DNA of 64,000 bases. It comes from Pararhizobium sp. Lineage in GTDB: Bacteria; Pseudomonadota; Alphaproteobacteria; Rhizobiales; Rhizobiaceae. Every line of letters starts with the position of its first letter. The stretch's first letter is position 1. A model generated the notes under the pieces. That model had not been told where the DNA came from. It worked only from the letters and a program-made list of their open reading frames with translations, and ran no database searches. Shown piece by piece: positions 32,584-40,553 of the stretch. Position numbers and translations under genes: made by a program. The DNA is taken from NCBI GenBank assembly GCA_030655075.1, contig JAURWE010000046.1, forward strand, positions 248,001 through 312,000, in the 5' to 3' direction.

Positions 32584-33462
32584 ATGGCCGATGCGCACCA
32601 GAAAAATCACGACTACCACATCATCGACCCGAGCCCGTGGCCGCTGCTGGCGTCGATCGGCGCCTTCGTCATGGCCGTCGGCGGTGTCGCCTACATGCGC
32701 TATATCGCCGGCGGCTCGTTCAAGCTGTTTGGCCTCGAACTGGCCGATCCGTGGCTGTTCTACATCGGCCTCGCCCTGGTGCTCTACACGATGTACGGCT
32801 GGTGGGCCGACACGATCAAAGAAGCCCACGAAGGCCACCACACGCGCGTCGTGTCGCTGCACCTTCGCTACGGCATGATCATGTTCATCGCCTCGGAAGT
32901 GATGTTCTTCGTCGCCTGGTTCTGGGCCTTCTTCGATGCCAGCCTGTTTGCCGGCGAGCCCATCCAGGCCGCACGCGCCGCCTATACGGGTGGTATCTGG
33001 CCGCCGAAGGGCATCGAGGTTCTCGATCCCTGGCACCTGCCGCTCTACAACACCGTCATCCTGCTCCTGTCGGGCACGACGGTCACCTGGGCGCACCATG
33101 CGCTGCTGCACAATGACCGCAAGGGCCTCGTCAACGGCCTGATCCTGACCGTGCTGCTCGGCGTGCTCTTCTCCTTCGTTCAGGCCTACGAATACGCTCA
33201 CGCACCGTTCGCCTTCAAGGACTCGATCTACGGCGCCACCTTCTTCATGGCGACCGGCTTCCACGGTTTCCATGTCTTCGTCGGAACCATCTTCCTGGCC
33301 ATCTGCCTCATCCGCGCGCTGAAGGGCGACTTCACCCCGAAACAGCATTTCGGCTTCGAGGCGGCTGCCTGGTACTGGCACTTCGTCGACGTCGTCTGGC
33401 TGTTCCTGTTTTTCTCGATCTACATCTGGGGATCGTGGGGCGCACCGCTGGCGCACGGCTGA
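32584..33462 (+). CDS. ctaE: Cytochrome c oxidase subunit III
   Basis: Third core subunit of the aa3 oxidase, 292 residues with seven predicted membrane helices. It stabilises the proton-uptake pathway of subunit I. Typical segments: SEVMFFVAWFWAFF, WPPKGIEVLDPWHLP, GTTVTWAHHALL, GFHGFHVFVGTIFL and the C-terminal FGFEAAAWYWHFVDVVWLFLFF helix. Last structural gene of the operon; a strong terminator lies 25 bases downstream. Confidence 0.97.
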   Translation: MADAHQKNHDYHIIDPSPWPLLASIGAFVMAVGGVAYMRYIAGGSFKLFGLELADPWLFYIGLALVLYTMYGWWADTIKEAHEGHHTRVVSLHLRYGMIMFIASEVMFFVAWFWAFFDASLFAGEPIQAARAAYTGGIWPPKGIEVLDPWHLPLYNTVILLLSGTTVTWAHHALLHNDRKGLVNGLILTVLLGVLFSFVQAYEYAHAPFAFKDSIYGATFFMATGFHGFHVFVGTIFLAICLIRALKGDFTPKQHFGFEAAAWYWHFVDVVWLFLFFSIYIWGSWGAPLAHG

Positions 33463-33486
33463 TCGGCCCGACACGGTCGAACATTC

Positions 33487-33518
33487 AAAGGCGGGTGCCC
33501 CGGGCGCCCGCCTTTTTC
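33487..33518 (+). terminator. Rho-independent terminator after ctaE
   Basis: AAAGGCGGGTGCC and GGCGCCCGCCTTT pair almost fully (one G-U type pair) around a short loop, followed by TTC. It closes the cytochrome oxidase operon. Confidence 0.88.
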
Positions 33519-33636
33519 TTTGCCTGACGCGGCGCACAAAACGCCGCATGCCGCGCGGTTTCGCAACCCCGCCGAATGCTCTATGAAACAGGCAGGCAAT
33601 GAACAGACAAGAATTGAACAGACAAGGACCACGCGC

Positions 33637-34020
33637 ATGACCGAAGACAGCGCCCACTATCCGCCGGTCGATCCGGTGCGGACGGGTCTGCAAGGCTGCT
33701 GCCCACGCTGTGGCCAGGGCAAGTTGTTCGACGGCCTTCTGTCGGTCAAACCGGCCTGCGTCAATTGCGGCCTTGATTATTCCTTTGCCGATTCCGGCGA
33801 TGGCCCGGTCGTCTTCGTCATTCTCATCATCGGCTTCGTGGTGGTGGGGGCTGCGCTGTGGATGGAGGTCAACTACAATCCGCCGCTGTGGATACACTTT
33901 CTGCTTTGGATACCGTTGGCCATCGGCCTTAGCCTCGGTCTGACCCGCGTGCTCAAGGGGCTGCTGATCGCGCTGCAGTACAAGAACAATGCCGCATCGG
34001 GCCAGATCGACCGTGGCTGA
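33637..34020 (+). CDS. DUF983 zinc-ribbon membrane protein
   Basis: A 127-residue DUF983 protein, family of unknown function often found beside oxidase genes. N-terminal zinc ribbon: C22-x-x-C25 in CCPRCGQGKLFDG and C41-x-x-C44 in CVNCGLDY. Two TM helices follow (about 55-78 and 82-102). The ATG at 33637 has AGGA nine bases upstream; an earlier in-frame ATG is less well placed. It overlaps the surf1 start, pointing to a role in oxidase assembly or heme handling, which is inference. Confidence 0.88.
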   Translation: MTEDSAHYPPVDPVRTGLQGCCPRCGQGKLFDGLLSVKPACVNCGLDYSFADSGDGPVVFVILIIGFVVVGAALWMEVNYNPPLWIHFLLWIPLAIGLSLGLTRVLKGLLIALQYKNNAASGQIDRG

Positions 34021-34756
34021 GCGTGTTTTGACAGGCAAGCGTTCGCTGGTCTTCCGCATCGTCTCCGGCCTTGTGCTTCTGGCCGTGCTTGCCACCCTCA
34101 TCGGGCTTGGCAACTGGCAGGTCCAGCGCCTCGCCTGGAAGGACAATCTGCTGGCCTCGATTGCCGAGCGCCGCAGCGCACCGCCGGTGCCGCTCAGCGA
34201 TATCGAAACCATGCTCGCAGCCGGACAGGATATCGAATACCGCACCACAACGGTTACCGGCACCTTCGACCACACCAAGGAGCGCCATTTCCTCGCCACC
34301 TACGACGGCGAAAGCGGCTTCTATGTCTATACGCCGCTGATCCTGACTGACGGCCGCACGCTCTTCGTCAACCGCGGTTTCGTGCCCTACGACCGCAAGG
34401 ACGCCGCGACCCGCCCCCAAGGCCAGACAACGGGTGCGGTGACGATCAGCGGCCTTGCCCGCGCCAAGCTTTTGCAAAAACCATCCGCGATGGTGCCGGA
34501 CAACGATCCGGCCAAGAACATCTTCTACTGGAAAGACCTCGACATCATGGCGGCCACCGACGGCCTCGACGCCACAAAGGTCGTGCCGCTGTTTCTCGAT
34601 GCCGACGCCACCCCCAATCCCGGCGGCCTGCCGGTCGGCGCTGTGACCCAGATCGACCTGCCCAACAGCCACCTGCAATACGCCGTCACCTGGTATGGAC
34701 TGGCGGCAGCACTGGTGCTGGTCAGCGGCGTGTTTGTGTTTCGGAAGAAGGGGTGA
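34013..34756 (+). CDS. SURF1 family protein
   Basis: Heme-a-related assembly factor for cytochrome oxidase, 247 residues from the GTG at 34013 (MAERVLTGKRS-type start after initiation). Two TM helices near the ends (about 12-30 and 222-241) flank a soluble periplasmic domain with LGNWQVQRLAWK, GESGFYVYTPL, LFVNRGFVPYD and a closing HLQYAVTWYGLA motif, all typical of SURF1. An ATG at 33989 would add eight residues. It overlaps the DUF983 gene by eight bases. Confidence 0.93.
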   Translation: MAERVLTGKRSLVFRIVSGLVLLAVLATLIGLGNWQVQRLAWKDNLLASIAERRSAPPVPLSDIETMLAAGQDIEYRTTTVTGTFDHTKERHFLATYDGESGFYVYTPLILTDGRTLFVNRGFVPYDRKDAATRPQGQTTGAVTISGLARAKLLQKPSAMVPDNDPAKNIFYWKDLDIMAATDGLDATKVVPLFLDADATPNPGGLPVGAVTQIDLPNSHLQYAVTWYGLAAALVLVSGVFVFRKKG

Positions 34757-34765
34757 AGGGAGCTA

Positions 34766-35191
34766 TTAAGCCGCTTCCAGAACCGTGATCGAGATCGATT
34801 TTCCGAGCGTGCGCAGGGCACTCTGCATGGCGCCGGTCTTGCTGGGGTGGTCCGGGTCGAGCAGACGGCGCGCTTCGGCCTCGTTCTTGCCGAGCCTGCG
34901 CGCCAGTTCGGTCTTGCTGATGCCCGATGCGCGGAATGCGTCGATCAGCGCAAGCTTGATCGCATCTTCGGCATCAACAGCCACAGGCGTTCCAGACGCA
35001 ACGGCAGGCGTTGGCAACGGCCTTCCGTCTGCCAGATAACCGCGCAGGGCAAGGCCCAAAGCCTCGACCGCATTCGACAAGGCCGCCTCGTGCGTCTCAC
35101 CATGGGTGATGGCCTCGGCAACATCTGCAAATGTCACGAGAAATCCGCCATCCTGATCAGGTGTGAAATCGGCGCGATAGACAAAATTCAT
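34766..35191 (-). CDS. hicB: HicB antitoxin with XRE-type helix-turn-helix
   Basis: Antitoxin of the second HicAB pair, 141 residues. Residues 1-60 are the HicB fold (DGGFLVTFADVAEAITHGET). Residues about 85-135 contain an XRE-like HTH (ASGISKTELARRLGKNEAEARRLLD), unlike the ribbon-helix-helix type of the 6.5-kb pair. It should bind and repress the hicA promoter. It starts 22 bases after hicA ends. The ATG at 35191 begins at the standard MNFVYRADF; an in-frame codon 33 bases upstream is less likely because it overlaps hicA. Confidence 0.92.
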   Translation of the reverse strand: MNFVYRADFTPDQDGGFLVTFADVAEAITHGETHEAALSNAVEALGLALRGYLADGRPLPTPAVASGTPVAVDAEDAIKLALIDAFRASGISKTELARRLGKNEAEARRLLDPDHPSKTGAMQSALRTLGKSISITVLEAA

Positions 35192-35213
35192 GATGCGTCT
35201 CTTAGGTTCAGGA

Positions 35214-35405
35214 TCAGATGCCAAGCTGTTTGCGTACTAGCTGCACGTAGGCCGGTGTCAGCTCTCCGGATTTCAACGTCGTTGCCCTGTCTCCCAGAGT
35301 GATACGGTAGTGCGAGCCCTTGCCGCGATTGACGATGATCTTCAGATCCAGACTTCTGGCGCGGGCAAGGTGACGAAGCTCCCTTAAAAACTGTTCCCGT
35401 GTCAT
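35214..35405 (-). CDS. hicA: HicA toxin, second copy
   Basis: A 63-residue HicA-fold toxin. The catalytic His lies in RGKGSHYRITL near residue 31; the C-terminal helix ELTPAYVQLVRKQLG is recognisable although the HPTKPGR segment of the first pair is replaced by GDRATTLKSG, so this is a divergent subgroup. First gene of the operon, followed by hicB. The sequence upstream (35406-35597) is noticeably A+T-rich, as often seen for mobile toxin-antitoxin units. Confidence 0.88.
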   Translation of the reverse strand: MTREQFLRELRHLARARSLDLKIIVNRGKGSHYRITLGDRATTLKSGELTPAYVQLVRKQLGI

Positions 35406-35458
35406 AATGCGCCCTATGGGAATTTCGTACAAAAATGTCCGAAAGTCAACATCCGAAA

Positions 35459-35474
35459 AGATTTAGAGAAATCT
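35459..35474. promoter_or_regulatory. Inverted repeat upstream of the second hicA
   Basis: AGATTT (35459-35464) and AAATCT (35469-35474) flank AGAG, 54 bases upstream of the hicA start in A+T-rich DNA. It is a candidate operator for the HTH-type HicB. Confidence 0.4.
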
Positions 35475-35597
35475 AATTTAATGATCGCAAAAATTGAACC
35501 GGAATTTGCGGTGCAATAAAAGTATCGCGTAGGTTTTTCAAAACGCATTCGTGCTAAACCACCGGGCAGTTTGAATTCCGGCAAAGGGGCCGCGCTC

Positions 35598-35963
35598 ATG
35601 ACCATCCTGGTCAAAATCTTCATCGCCCTGACCGCGCTCCTGCATGTCGGCTTCCTCGTCCTCGAAATGTTCCTTTGGACAGGACCGCAGGGCCGCAAGA
35701 TCTTTCGCATGACGCCGGAGCAGGCCGAGGCGACGAAGGTGCTGGCGGCCAATCAGGGGCTTTACAATGGTTTTCTGGCCGCAGGCCTCGTCTGGTCGCT
35801 GCTGCAGCCGGATGCCGCCTTTGCCTTTGAGCTCAAGGTCTTCTTCCTTGTGTGCGTCATCATTGCCGCTATATATGGCGCATGGTCGGTCAAGCCGCGC
35901 ATCCTGCTCATTCAGGGCGGCCCGGCCATCGTCGCTCTTGTCCTGTCCCTGCTGGCATTCTGA
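35598..35963 (+). CDS. DUF1304 membrane protein
   Basis: A 121-residue inner-membrane protein of the DUF1304 family, function unknown. Four hydrophobic segments are visible (about 3-24, 48-68, 74-95 and 102-119). The loop after helix 1 holds the conserved F-L-W-T-x-P-x-G-x-K-x-F-x-M pattern and NQGLYNGFLAAGL. The start at the Met of MTILVKIF is favoured over one nine residues earlier because it begins directly with helix 1. ispH follows after three bases, so co-transcription is likely. Confidence 0.88.
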   Translation: MTILVKIFIALTALLHVGFLVLEMFLWTGPQGRKIFRMTPEQAEATKVLAANQGLYNGFLAAGLVWSLLQPDAAFAFELKVFFLVCVIIAAIYGAWSVKPRILLIQGGPAIVALVLSLLAF

Positions 35964-35966
35964 TCC

Positions 35967-36974
35967 ATGGCTTCATTCGCGCAGAAATCTCCGCTCACCA
36001 TCCGCCTGTGCGGCCCGCGCGGCTTTTGCGCCGGTGTCGACCGGGCGATCCAGATCGTCGTTCTGGCGCTGAAGGAATTTGGCGCGCCGGTTTATGTCCG
36101 CCACGAAATCGTCCACAACCGCTATGTCGTCGAGGGACTGGAAGCCAAGGGGGCGATCTTCGTCGAGGAGCTGAACGAGATCCCGCCGGAACATCGCAAG
36201 CAGCCGGTGATCTTCTCCGCCCATGGCGTGCCGAAATCGGTGCCCGCCGATGCCGACAGCCGCAACCTCTTCTATCTCGACGCCACATGCCCGCTGGTCT
36301 CGAAGGTGCACAAGCAGGCCATGCGCCACCAGAAGCTTGGCCGTCATGTCGTGCTCATCGGCCATGCCGGACACCCGGAGGTGATCGGCACCATGGGCCA
36401 ATTGCCCGAAGGTGCCGTCTCGCTGGTCGAAACAATCGAGGATGCCGACGCCTATGTGCCTGTTGATCCCGATAATCTCGGCTTCGTCACCCAGACGACG
36501 CTGTCGGTCGACGACACGGCCGGCGTCATCAAGCGCCTGCACGAGCGCTTCCCCAATCTGACGGCGCCCGCCGCCGATTCGATCTGCTACGCCACGACAA
36601 ACCGCCAGGAAGCCGTCAAACAGGCCGCCCCCGGCTGCGACGCCTTTCTCGTCGTCGGTGCGCCGAACTCGTCCAATTCCAAACGTCTGGTCGAAGTCGC
36701 ATTGCGCGCCGGCGCAAAAAAATCCGTGCTCGTCCAGCGCGCGTCGGAAATCGACTGGGAGAGCCTGGGTGACATTCGTACAGTCGGCCTGTCCGCCGGA
36801 GCCTCGGCCCCGGAGGTCATCGTCGACGAGATCATCGAGGCCTTCCGCGCCCGCTACGACGCCGTCGTCGAGCTTGCCGATACGGTCGAGGAAAACGAGA
36901 ACTTTCTGGTCAACCGCGAACTGCGCCATGTGGAGCTGACGGTGGCGGATATGGCGTTTGTGAACGGGGAATAG
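35967..36974 (+). CDS. ispH: 4-hydroxy-3-methylbut-2-enyl diphosphate reductase
   Basis: Last enzyme of the MEP isoprenoid pathway, forming IPP and DMAPP with a 4Fe-4S cluster. 335 residues. Cluster ligands C21 (GFCAGV), C108 (DATCPLV) and C207 (DSICYATTNRQ) are present, as are the diphosphate-binding His residues in RHEIVHN and SAHGVP, and the late GASAPE segment. Its products feed the farnesyl group used by CtaB. Followed by a RIME-like element and thrB on the same strand. Confidence 0.97.
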   Translation: MASFAQKSPLTIRLCGPRGFCAGVDRAIQIVVLALKEFGAPVYVRHEIVHNRYVVEGLEAKGAIFVEELNEIPPEHRKQPVIFSAHGVPKSVPADADSRNLFYLDATCPLVSKVHKQAMRHQKLGRHVVLIGHAGHPEVIGTMGQLPEGAVSLVETIEDADAYVPVDPDNLGFVTQTTLSVDDTAGVIKRLHERFPNLTAPAADSICYATTNRQEAVKQAAPGCDAFLVVGAPNSSNSKRLVEVALRAGAKKSVLVQRASEIDWESLGDIRTVGLSAGASAPEVIVDEIIEAFRARYDAVVELADTVEENENFLVNRELRHVELTVADMAFVNGE

Positions 36975-37007
36975 GATCAGCATTTAAAAGTTCGTGTCGT
37001 CGCGCCG

Positions 37008-37132
37008 CCCCCACTGCCGGCGACGCCGCCATCTCCGCCACAAGGGGGGAGATAGCCATCAGCTTTTGGGCGCGTCATGAAAAAGAACGATCTCCCCCTT
37101 TTGGGGGAGATGTCCCGAAGGGACAGAGGGGG
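37008..37132. repeat. RIME-like palindromic repeat, copy 2
   Basis: A 125-base relative of the elements at 5.0 and 63.1 kb between ispH and thrB. The right palindrome is well kept (ATCTCCCCCTTTTGGGGGAGAT then GTCCCGAAGGGAC and AGAGGGGG); the left one is more decayed (CCCCCACTGCCGGCGACGCC). It fills the gap between the two genes and is read through by an open frame that should not be taken as part of thrB. Confidence 0.78.
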
Positions 37133-37184
37133 TAAACCCTTCACGATCACAGTTGAAGCAACACGCAACACCGCGAGACAGACC

Positions 37185-38165
37185 TTGGCAGTTTATACCG
37201 ACATCACCGAAGACGATCTGGCGGATTTTTTGACCGGTTACGACATCGGCACGCTCACCGCCTACAAGGGCATTGCCGAGGGTGTCGAGAACACGAACTT
37301 CCTCATGCACACGACCTCGGGCTCCTACATCCTGACGCTTTACGAAAAGCGCGTCGATCCCGGCGACCTGCCGTTTTTTCTCGGCTTGATGCAGCATCTG
37401 GCGGCCGGCGGCCTGTCCTGCCCGCTGCCGCTGCCGCGCCGCGATGGCGCACAGCTGGGCGAGCTGTCCGGCCGTCCGGCCGCCATCATCTCCTTTCTCG
37501 AAGGGCTGTGGTTGCGCAAGCCCGAGGCGAAACATTGCCGCGCGGTCGGCCGGGCGCTGGCCGAAATGCATGTGGCCGGTGAAGGCTTTGCGCTGACGCG
37601 GCCCAACGCTCTGTCGGTCGGCGGCTGGCGGCCGCTCTGGAACAATTCGGCGGCGCGCGCCGATGAGGTCGAAAAGGGCCTGAAGGACCAGATCGCCGGC
37701 GAGCTGGATTTCCTTGAAGCCAACTGGCCTTCCAACCTGCCGGGCGGCGTCATCCATGCCGACCTGTTTCCCGACAATGTCTTCTTTCTGGGTGACGCTC
37801 TCTCCGGCCTGATCGATTTCTATTTCGCCTGCAACGATCTGCTCGCCTACGATGTCTCGATCTGCCTCAACGCCTGGTGCTTCGAGAAGGACGGTTCTTT
37901 CAACATGACCAAGGGCATGGCGTTGCTGTCAGGCTACGAGAGCGTGCGCAGGCTGACCCCGGCTGAAGCCGATGCCCTGCCGCTCCTGTCGCGCGGTTCG
38001 GCCGTGCGCTTCTTTCTGACGCGGCTCTACGACTGGCTGATGACCCCGCCCGGCGCGCTTGTCGTCAAGAAGGATCCGCTCGAATATCTGCGCAAGCTTC
38101 AGTTCCACCAGTCGGTCACGTCCGCTGCCGAATACGGCCTTGTGCGCAGCGAGGGTTCCGCATGA
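37185..38165 (+). CDS. thrB: Homoserine kinase (ThrB type II)
   Basis: Phosphorylates homoserine for threonine synthesis. A 326-residue aminoglycoside-phosphotransferase-fold enzyme, the alternative ThrB of alphaproteobacteria. Motifs: GVENTNFLMHTTSG near the N-terminus, catalytic HADLFPDN (the Brenner-type H-x-D-x4-N) and GLIDFYFACND. The start is most likely the TTG at 37185, giving AVYTDITEDDL after Met as in related proteins; upstream in-frame codons run through the RIME-like repeat. Its stop overlaps the rnhA start. ThrC is encoded separately at 48.8-50.2 kb. Confidence 0.93.
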   Translation: MAVYTDITEDDLADFLTGYDIGTLTAYKGIAEGVENTNFLMHTTSGSYILTLYEKRVDPGDLPFFLGLMQHLAAGGLSCPLPLPRRDGAQLGELSGRPAAIISFLEGLWLRKPEAKHCRAVGRALAEMHVAGEGFALTRPNALSVGGWRPLWNNSAARADEVEKGLKDQIAGELDFLEANWPSNLPGGVIHADLFPDNVFFLGDALSGLIDFYFACNDLLAYDVSICLNAWCFEKDGSFNMTKGMALLSGYESVRRLTPAEADALPLLSRGSAVRFFLTRLYDWLMTPPGALVVKKDPLEYLRKLQFHQSVTSAAEYGLVRSEGSA

Positions 38166-38617
38166 CTGGCGAAGCGATGAAACACGTCGATATTTTCACC
38201 GACGGCGCCTGCTCGGGCAATCCCGGCCCCGGCGGCTGGGGCGCGGTGCTGCGCTATGGCGAGGCGGAAAAGGAACTGTTCGGCGGAGAGCAGGACACGA
38301 CCAACAACCGCATGGAACTGATGGCGGCGATCTCGGCGCTGAATGCGCTGAAGAACCCCTGCCTGGTCGATCTGCACACGGACTCGAAATATGTCATGGA
38401 CGGCATCGAGAAGTGGATCCACGGCTGGAAGAAAAACGGCTGGAAGACCGCCGACAGGAAGCCGGTGAAGAACGGCGAACTCTGGCAGGCGCTGGAAGAG
38501 GCGCGCAAGCGCCACACGGTGACGCTGCACTGGGTCAAGGGCCATGCCGGCCACCCGGAAAACGAACGCGCCGACGAACTCGCCCGCAAGGGCATGGAGC
38601 CGTTCAAGAAGCGGTGA
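38162..38617 (+). CDS. rnhA: Ribonuclease HI
   Basis: Cleaves RNA in RNA-DNA hybrids such as R-loops and primers. 151 residues. The D-E-D-D metal site is complete: D14 (FTDGACSGNPG), E52 (NNRMELMA), D74 (HTDSKYV) and a fourth Asp near residue 137 (NERADELA), with the KGHAGHPENE handle. The ATG at 38162 overlaps the thrB stop (ATGA); an ATG five codons later is an alternative. The thrB-rnhA pairing is common in rhizobia. Confidence 0.96.
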   Translation: MTGEAMKHVDIFTDGACSGNPGPGGWGAVLRYGEAEKELFGGEQDTTNNRMELMAAISALNALKNPCLVDLHTDSKYVMDGIEKWIHGWKKNGWKTADRKPVKNGELWQALEEARKRHTVTLHWVKGHAGHPENERADELARKGMEPFKKR

Positions 38618-38713
38618 TGCTCCCAGCCGGCAAGCTCACGCGTTCCACGGGCAAACCCGTCGAGTTCTCCTGAGAACCGGGGCAGAATGGCGTTGTCCCG
38701 CCCTAGCCGCTGC

Positions 38714-39787
38714 TCAGGCCGCGTCCGGGACGCGCGCGACAAATGTTGCTTTGGCAATGGAGATGCTGGTGCCGGCGCTCGTGCTTGCCGTCTCTATTTG
38801 TGCCCCCAGCTGCTTGACCAGCGCCTGAACGATGGCGGTGCCGAGGCCGCCTGAGGTCTTGGCGGCAGCCTCATCGTCTTTTCCGGCGCCATTGTCGGCA
38901 ACGATCATCCGCCAGTCGCTGCCGTTGGTCTCGTAGGACACCGAAATCGCGGCATCCAGCTGCAGTGTCGGAAAGGCGTATTTGATCGCGTTGATCACCA
39001 GTTCCGTGACGATCAGGCCGAGACTGACAGCCTCGTCGGAGCCGATGAGATCGTTCTGTGACGACACCGTCATGGCGATCGGCTGCCCGTCGCCTGTCAT
39101 CGAAGACGACAGGCTGCTGCAGAGCTTCGACAGATACGACCCGACGTCGATCTGGTCGATACCGCCGGTCACATGAAGATGGCGCTGAACTTCTGCCACC
39201 GACATCACCCGCTGATGCGCATCCTGCAGGTCGCGGCGCGTTTCTTCCGAGGTCACGGCGCGGGCCTTGAGGAGGAGAATGCTGGCAATGATCTGCAGGC
39301 TGTTGGCAACCCGGTGCTGCATTTCCCGCAGCAGCACGTCCTTCTGCCGCAGAAGCTCCTGGGTGCGCTCGTGCAGAACCTCTTTTTCGCGCTCGATGAC
39401 GCGCCGGGCGGTGATATCGGTGAAGGCGAGCAGGATCGTCGTCGCCGAACCTTCGCCATAGATCACCTGCCGTGCATTCAAAAGCATGGTGCGCCGGCCG
39501 ATGCCCGGAAAGTCGTGCTCGACCTCGAACCCGTCCATGGCGGTCTGGGCCGGGATGATCGTCTCCAGCAGCAGCCGCAGCGCCGGAATATCCCATTGCC
39601 CATCACCGAGGCTGTAGAGCAGCCGTCCGTGCGTGTCGGCCTCATCGACCTTGAACGTCTCGTAGAACGACCGGCTGGCGGCCATCACATAAAACTGCTC
39701 GTCGAGCACAAGCAGCGAATCGTGAATCGTGTTGACGATCGCCTGGGCGAGCGTTTGCGCGTGGTCGACGTTCTGAAAGCTGAGCAT
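38714..39787 (-). CDS. PAS-containing sensor histidine kinase (HisKA_2/HWE type)
   Basis: A 357-residue soluble kinase. Residues about 10-130 form a PAS domain; a coiled helix (130-155) leads to the phospho-acceptor H158 in EMQHRVANSLQIIASIL, the HisKA_2 H-box. The ATPase has an N-box LIVTELVINAIKYAF and a G-rich NGAGKD plus SGGLGTAIVQALVKQLGA. No membrane helix or adjacent response regulator gene is present, so the stimulus and partner are unknown; in rhizobia such kinases often act in general stress signalling. It converges with rnhA. Confidence 0.9.
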   Translation of the reverse strand: MLSFQNVDHAQTLAQAIVNTIHDSLLVLDEQFYVMAASRSFYETFKVDEADTHGRLLYSLGDGQWDIPALRLLLETIIPAQTAMDGFEVEHDFPGIGRRTMLLNARQVIYGEGSATTILLAFTDITARRVIEREKEVLHERTQELLRQKDVLLREMQHRVANSLQIIASILLLKARAVTSEETRRDLQDAHQRVMSVAEVQRHLHVTGGIDQIDVGSYLSKLCSSLSSSMTGDGQPIAMTVSSQNDLIGSDEAVSLGLIVTELVINAIKYAFPTLQLDAAISVSYETNGSDWRMIVADNGAGKDDEAAAKTSGGLGTAIVQALVKQLGAQIETASTSAGTSISIAKATFVARVPDAA

Positions 39788-39905
39788 GATCGTACAGATC
39801 CATTGTGGACTGGAATGCCGCCCGTTTATCGGTCAGCACCATATCACGCTTCACCACTACACCCTCTTGGCGCCCCCGTCGCTATCTACCTTTGGGGGCG
39901 GCTGA

Positions 39906-39933
39906 GGCAGACCGGCGCAGAGCCCGGTCTGCC
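39906..39933 (-). terminator. GC-rich hairpin after the peroxiredoxin gene
   Basis: GGCAGACCGG (39906-39915) pairs perfectly with CCGGTCTGCC (39924-39933) 18 bases past the peroxiredoxin stop. There is no clear T-run, so it may act as an RNA end-protector rather than a true terminator. Confidence 0.45.
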
Positions 39934-39950
39934 TGTTCACATGCTGTTGC

Positions 39951-40436
39951 TCAGAGCTGGTCCAGCATGGCGGCGGCTGCCGATACGGTCGCCTGTCCCG
40001 GGCTTTCCTCGATGTTCAGCGTCTTGACCACGCCGTCTTCGACCAGCATGGAATAGCGCTTGGAGCGCACGCCGAGCGTGCCGGCCGACAGGTCGATGTC
40101 GAGGCCGAGCTTCTTGGTGAAGGCGGCGTCCCAGTCGGACAGGAAATGGATCTTGCCCATGCCGCCCGAAGCGGTTGCCCAGGCGCCCATAACATGCAGG
40201 TCGTTGACGGCGACCACGGCAATGTCGTCGACGCCGCGCGAAAGGATCGCATCGCGATTTTCCAGATAGCCGGGCAGGTGGTTCAGCGAGCAGGTCGGCG
40301 TAAAGGCACCTGGTACGGCAAACAGTACGACCTTCTTGCCGGAAAACAGCTCGTCTGTGGTAATCTGGACCGGACCGTCAACGGTCTTTTCCTTGAATGT
40401 GGCGCTCGGCAGCTTGTCTCCGACGGAAATTGTCAC
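39951..40436 (-). CDS. Peroxiredoxin (Prx5-like)
   Basis: A thiol peroxidase of 161 residues reducing H2O2 and organic peroxides. The peroxidatic Cys is C49 in PGAFTPTCSLNHLPGY, the P-x3-T-x2-C motif of the family. Only this Cys is evident, so a 1-Cys mechanism resolved by glutathione or thioredoxin is likely. The start is the GTG at 40436, with AAGGAGA eight bases upstream; the open frame further upstream has no similarity. It may be co-expressed with the DsbD-like gene 117 bases upstream. Confidence 0.93.
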   Translation of the reverse strand: MTISVGDKLPSATFKEKTVDGPVQITTDELFSGKKVVLFAVPGAFTPTCSLNHLPGYLENRDAILSRGVDDIAVVAVNDLHVMGAWATASGGMGKIHFLSDWDAAFTKKLGLDIDLSAGTLGVRSKRYSMLVEDGVVKTLNIEESPGQATVSAAAAMLDQL

Positions 40437-40553
40437 GTCGCGTCTCCTTGGTTTTGCTTTTGGGTTTTCGCTTTGGGGGTTTGGCTTGGGAATAAAAAGA
40501 GGACAGGGCGAGGGTGTCATCACTCCGGAACGTCGCCGGAATATAGGTGCGGC

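Noticed and set aside
37077..37184. N-terminal extension of ThrB through the RIME-like repeat
   Set aside because: The extra residues are encoded by the repeat palindrome and are not found in the family; TTG at 37185 gives the normal length.
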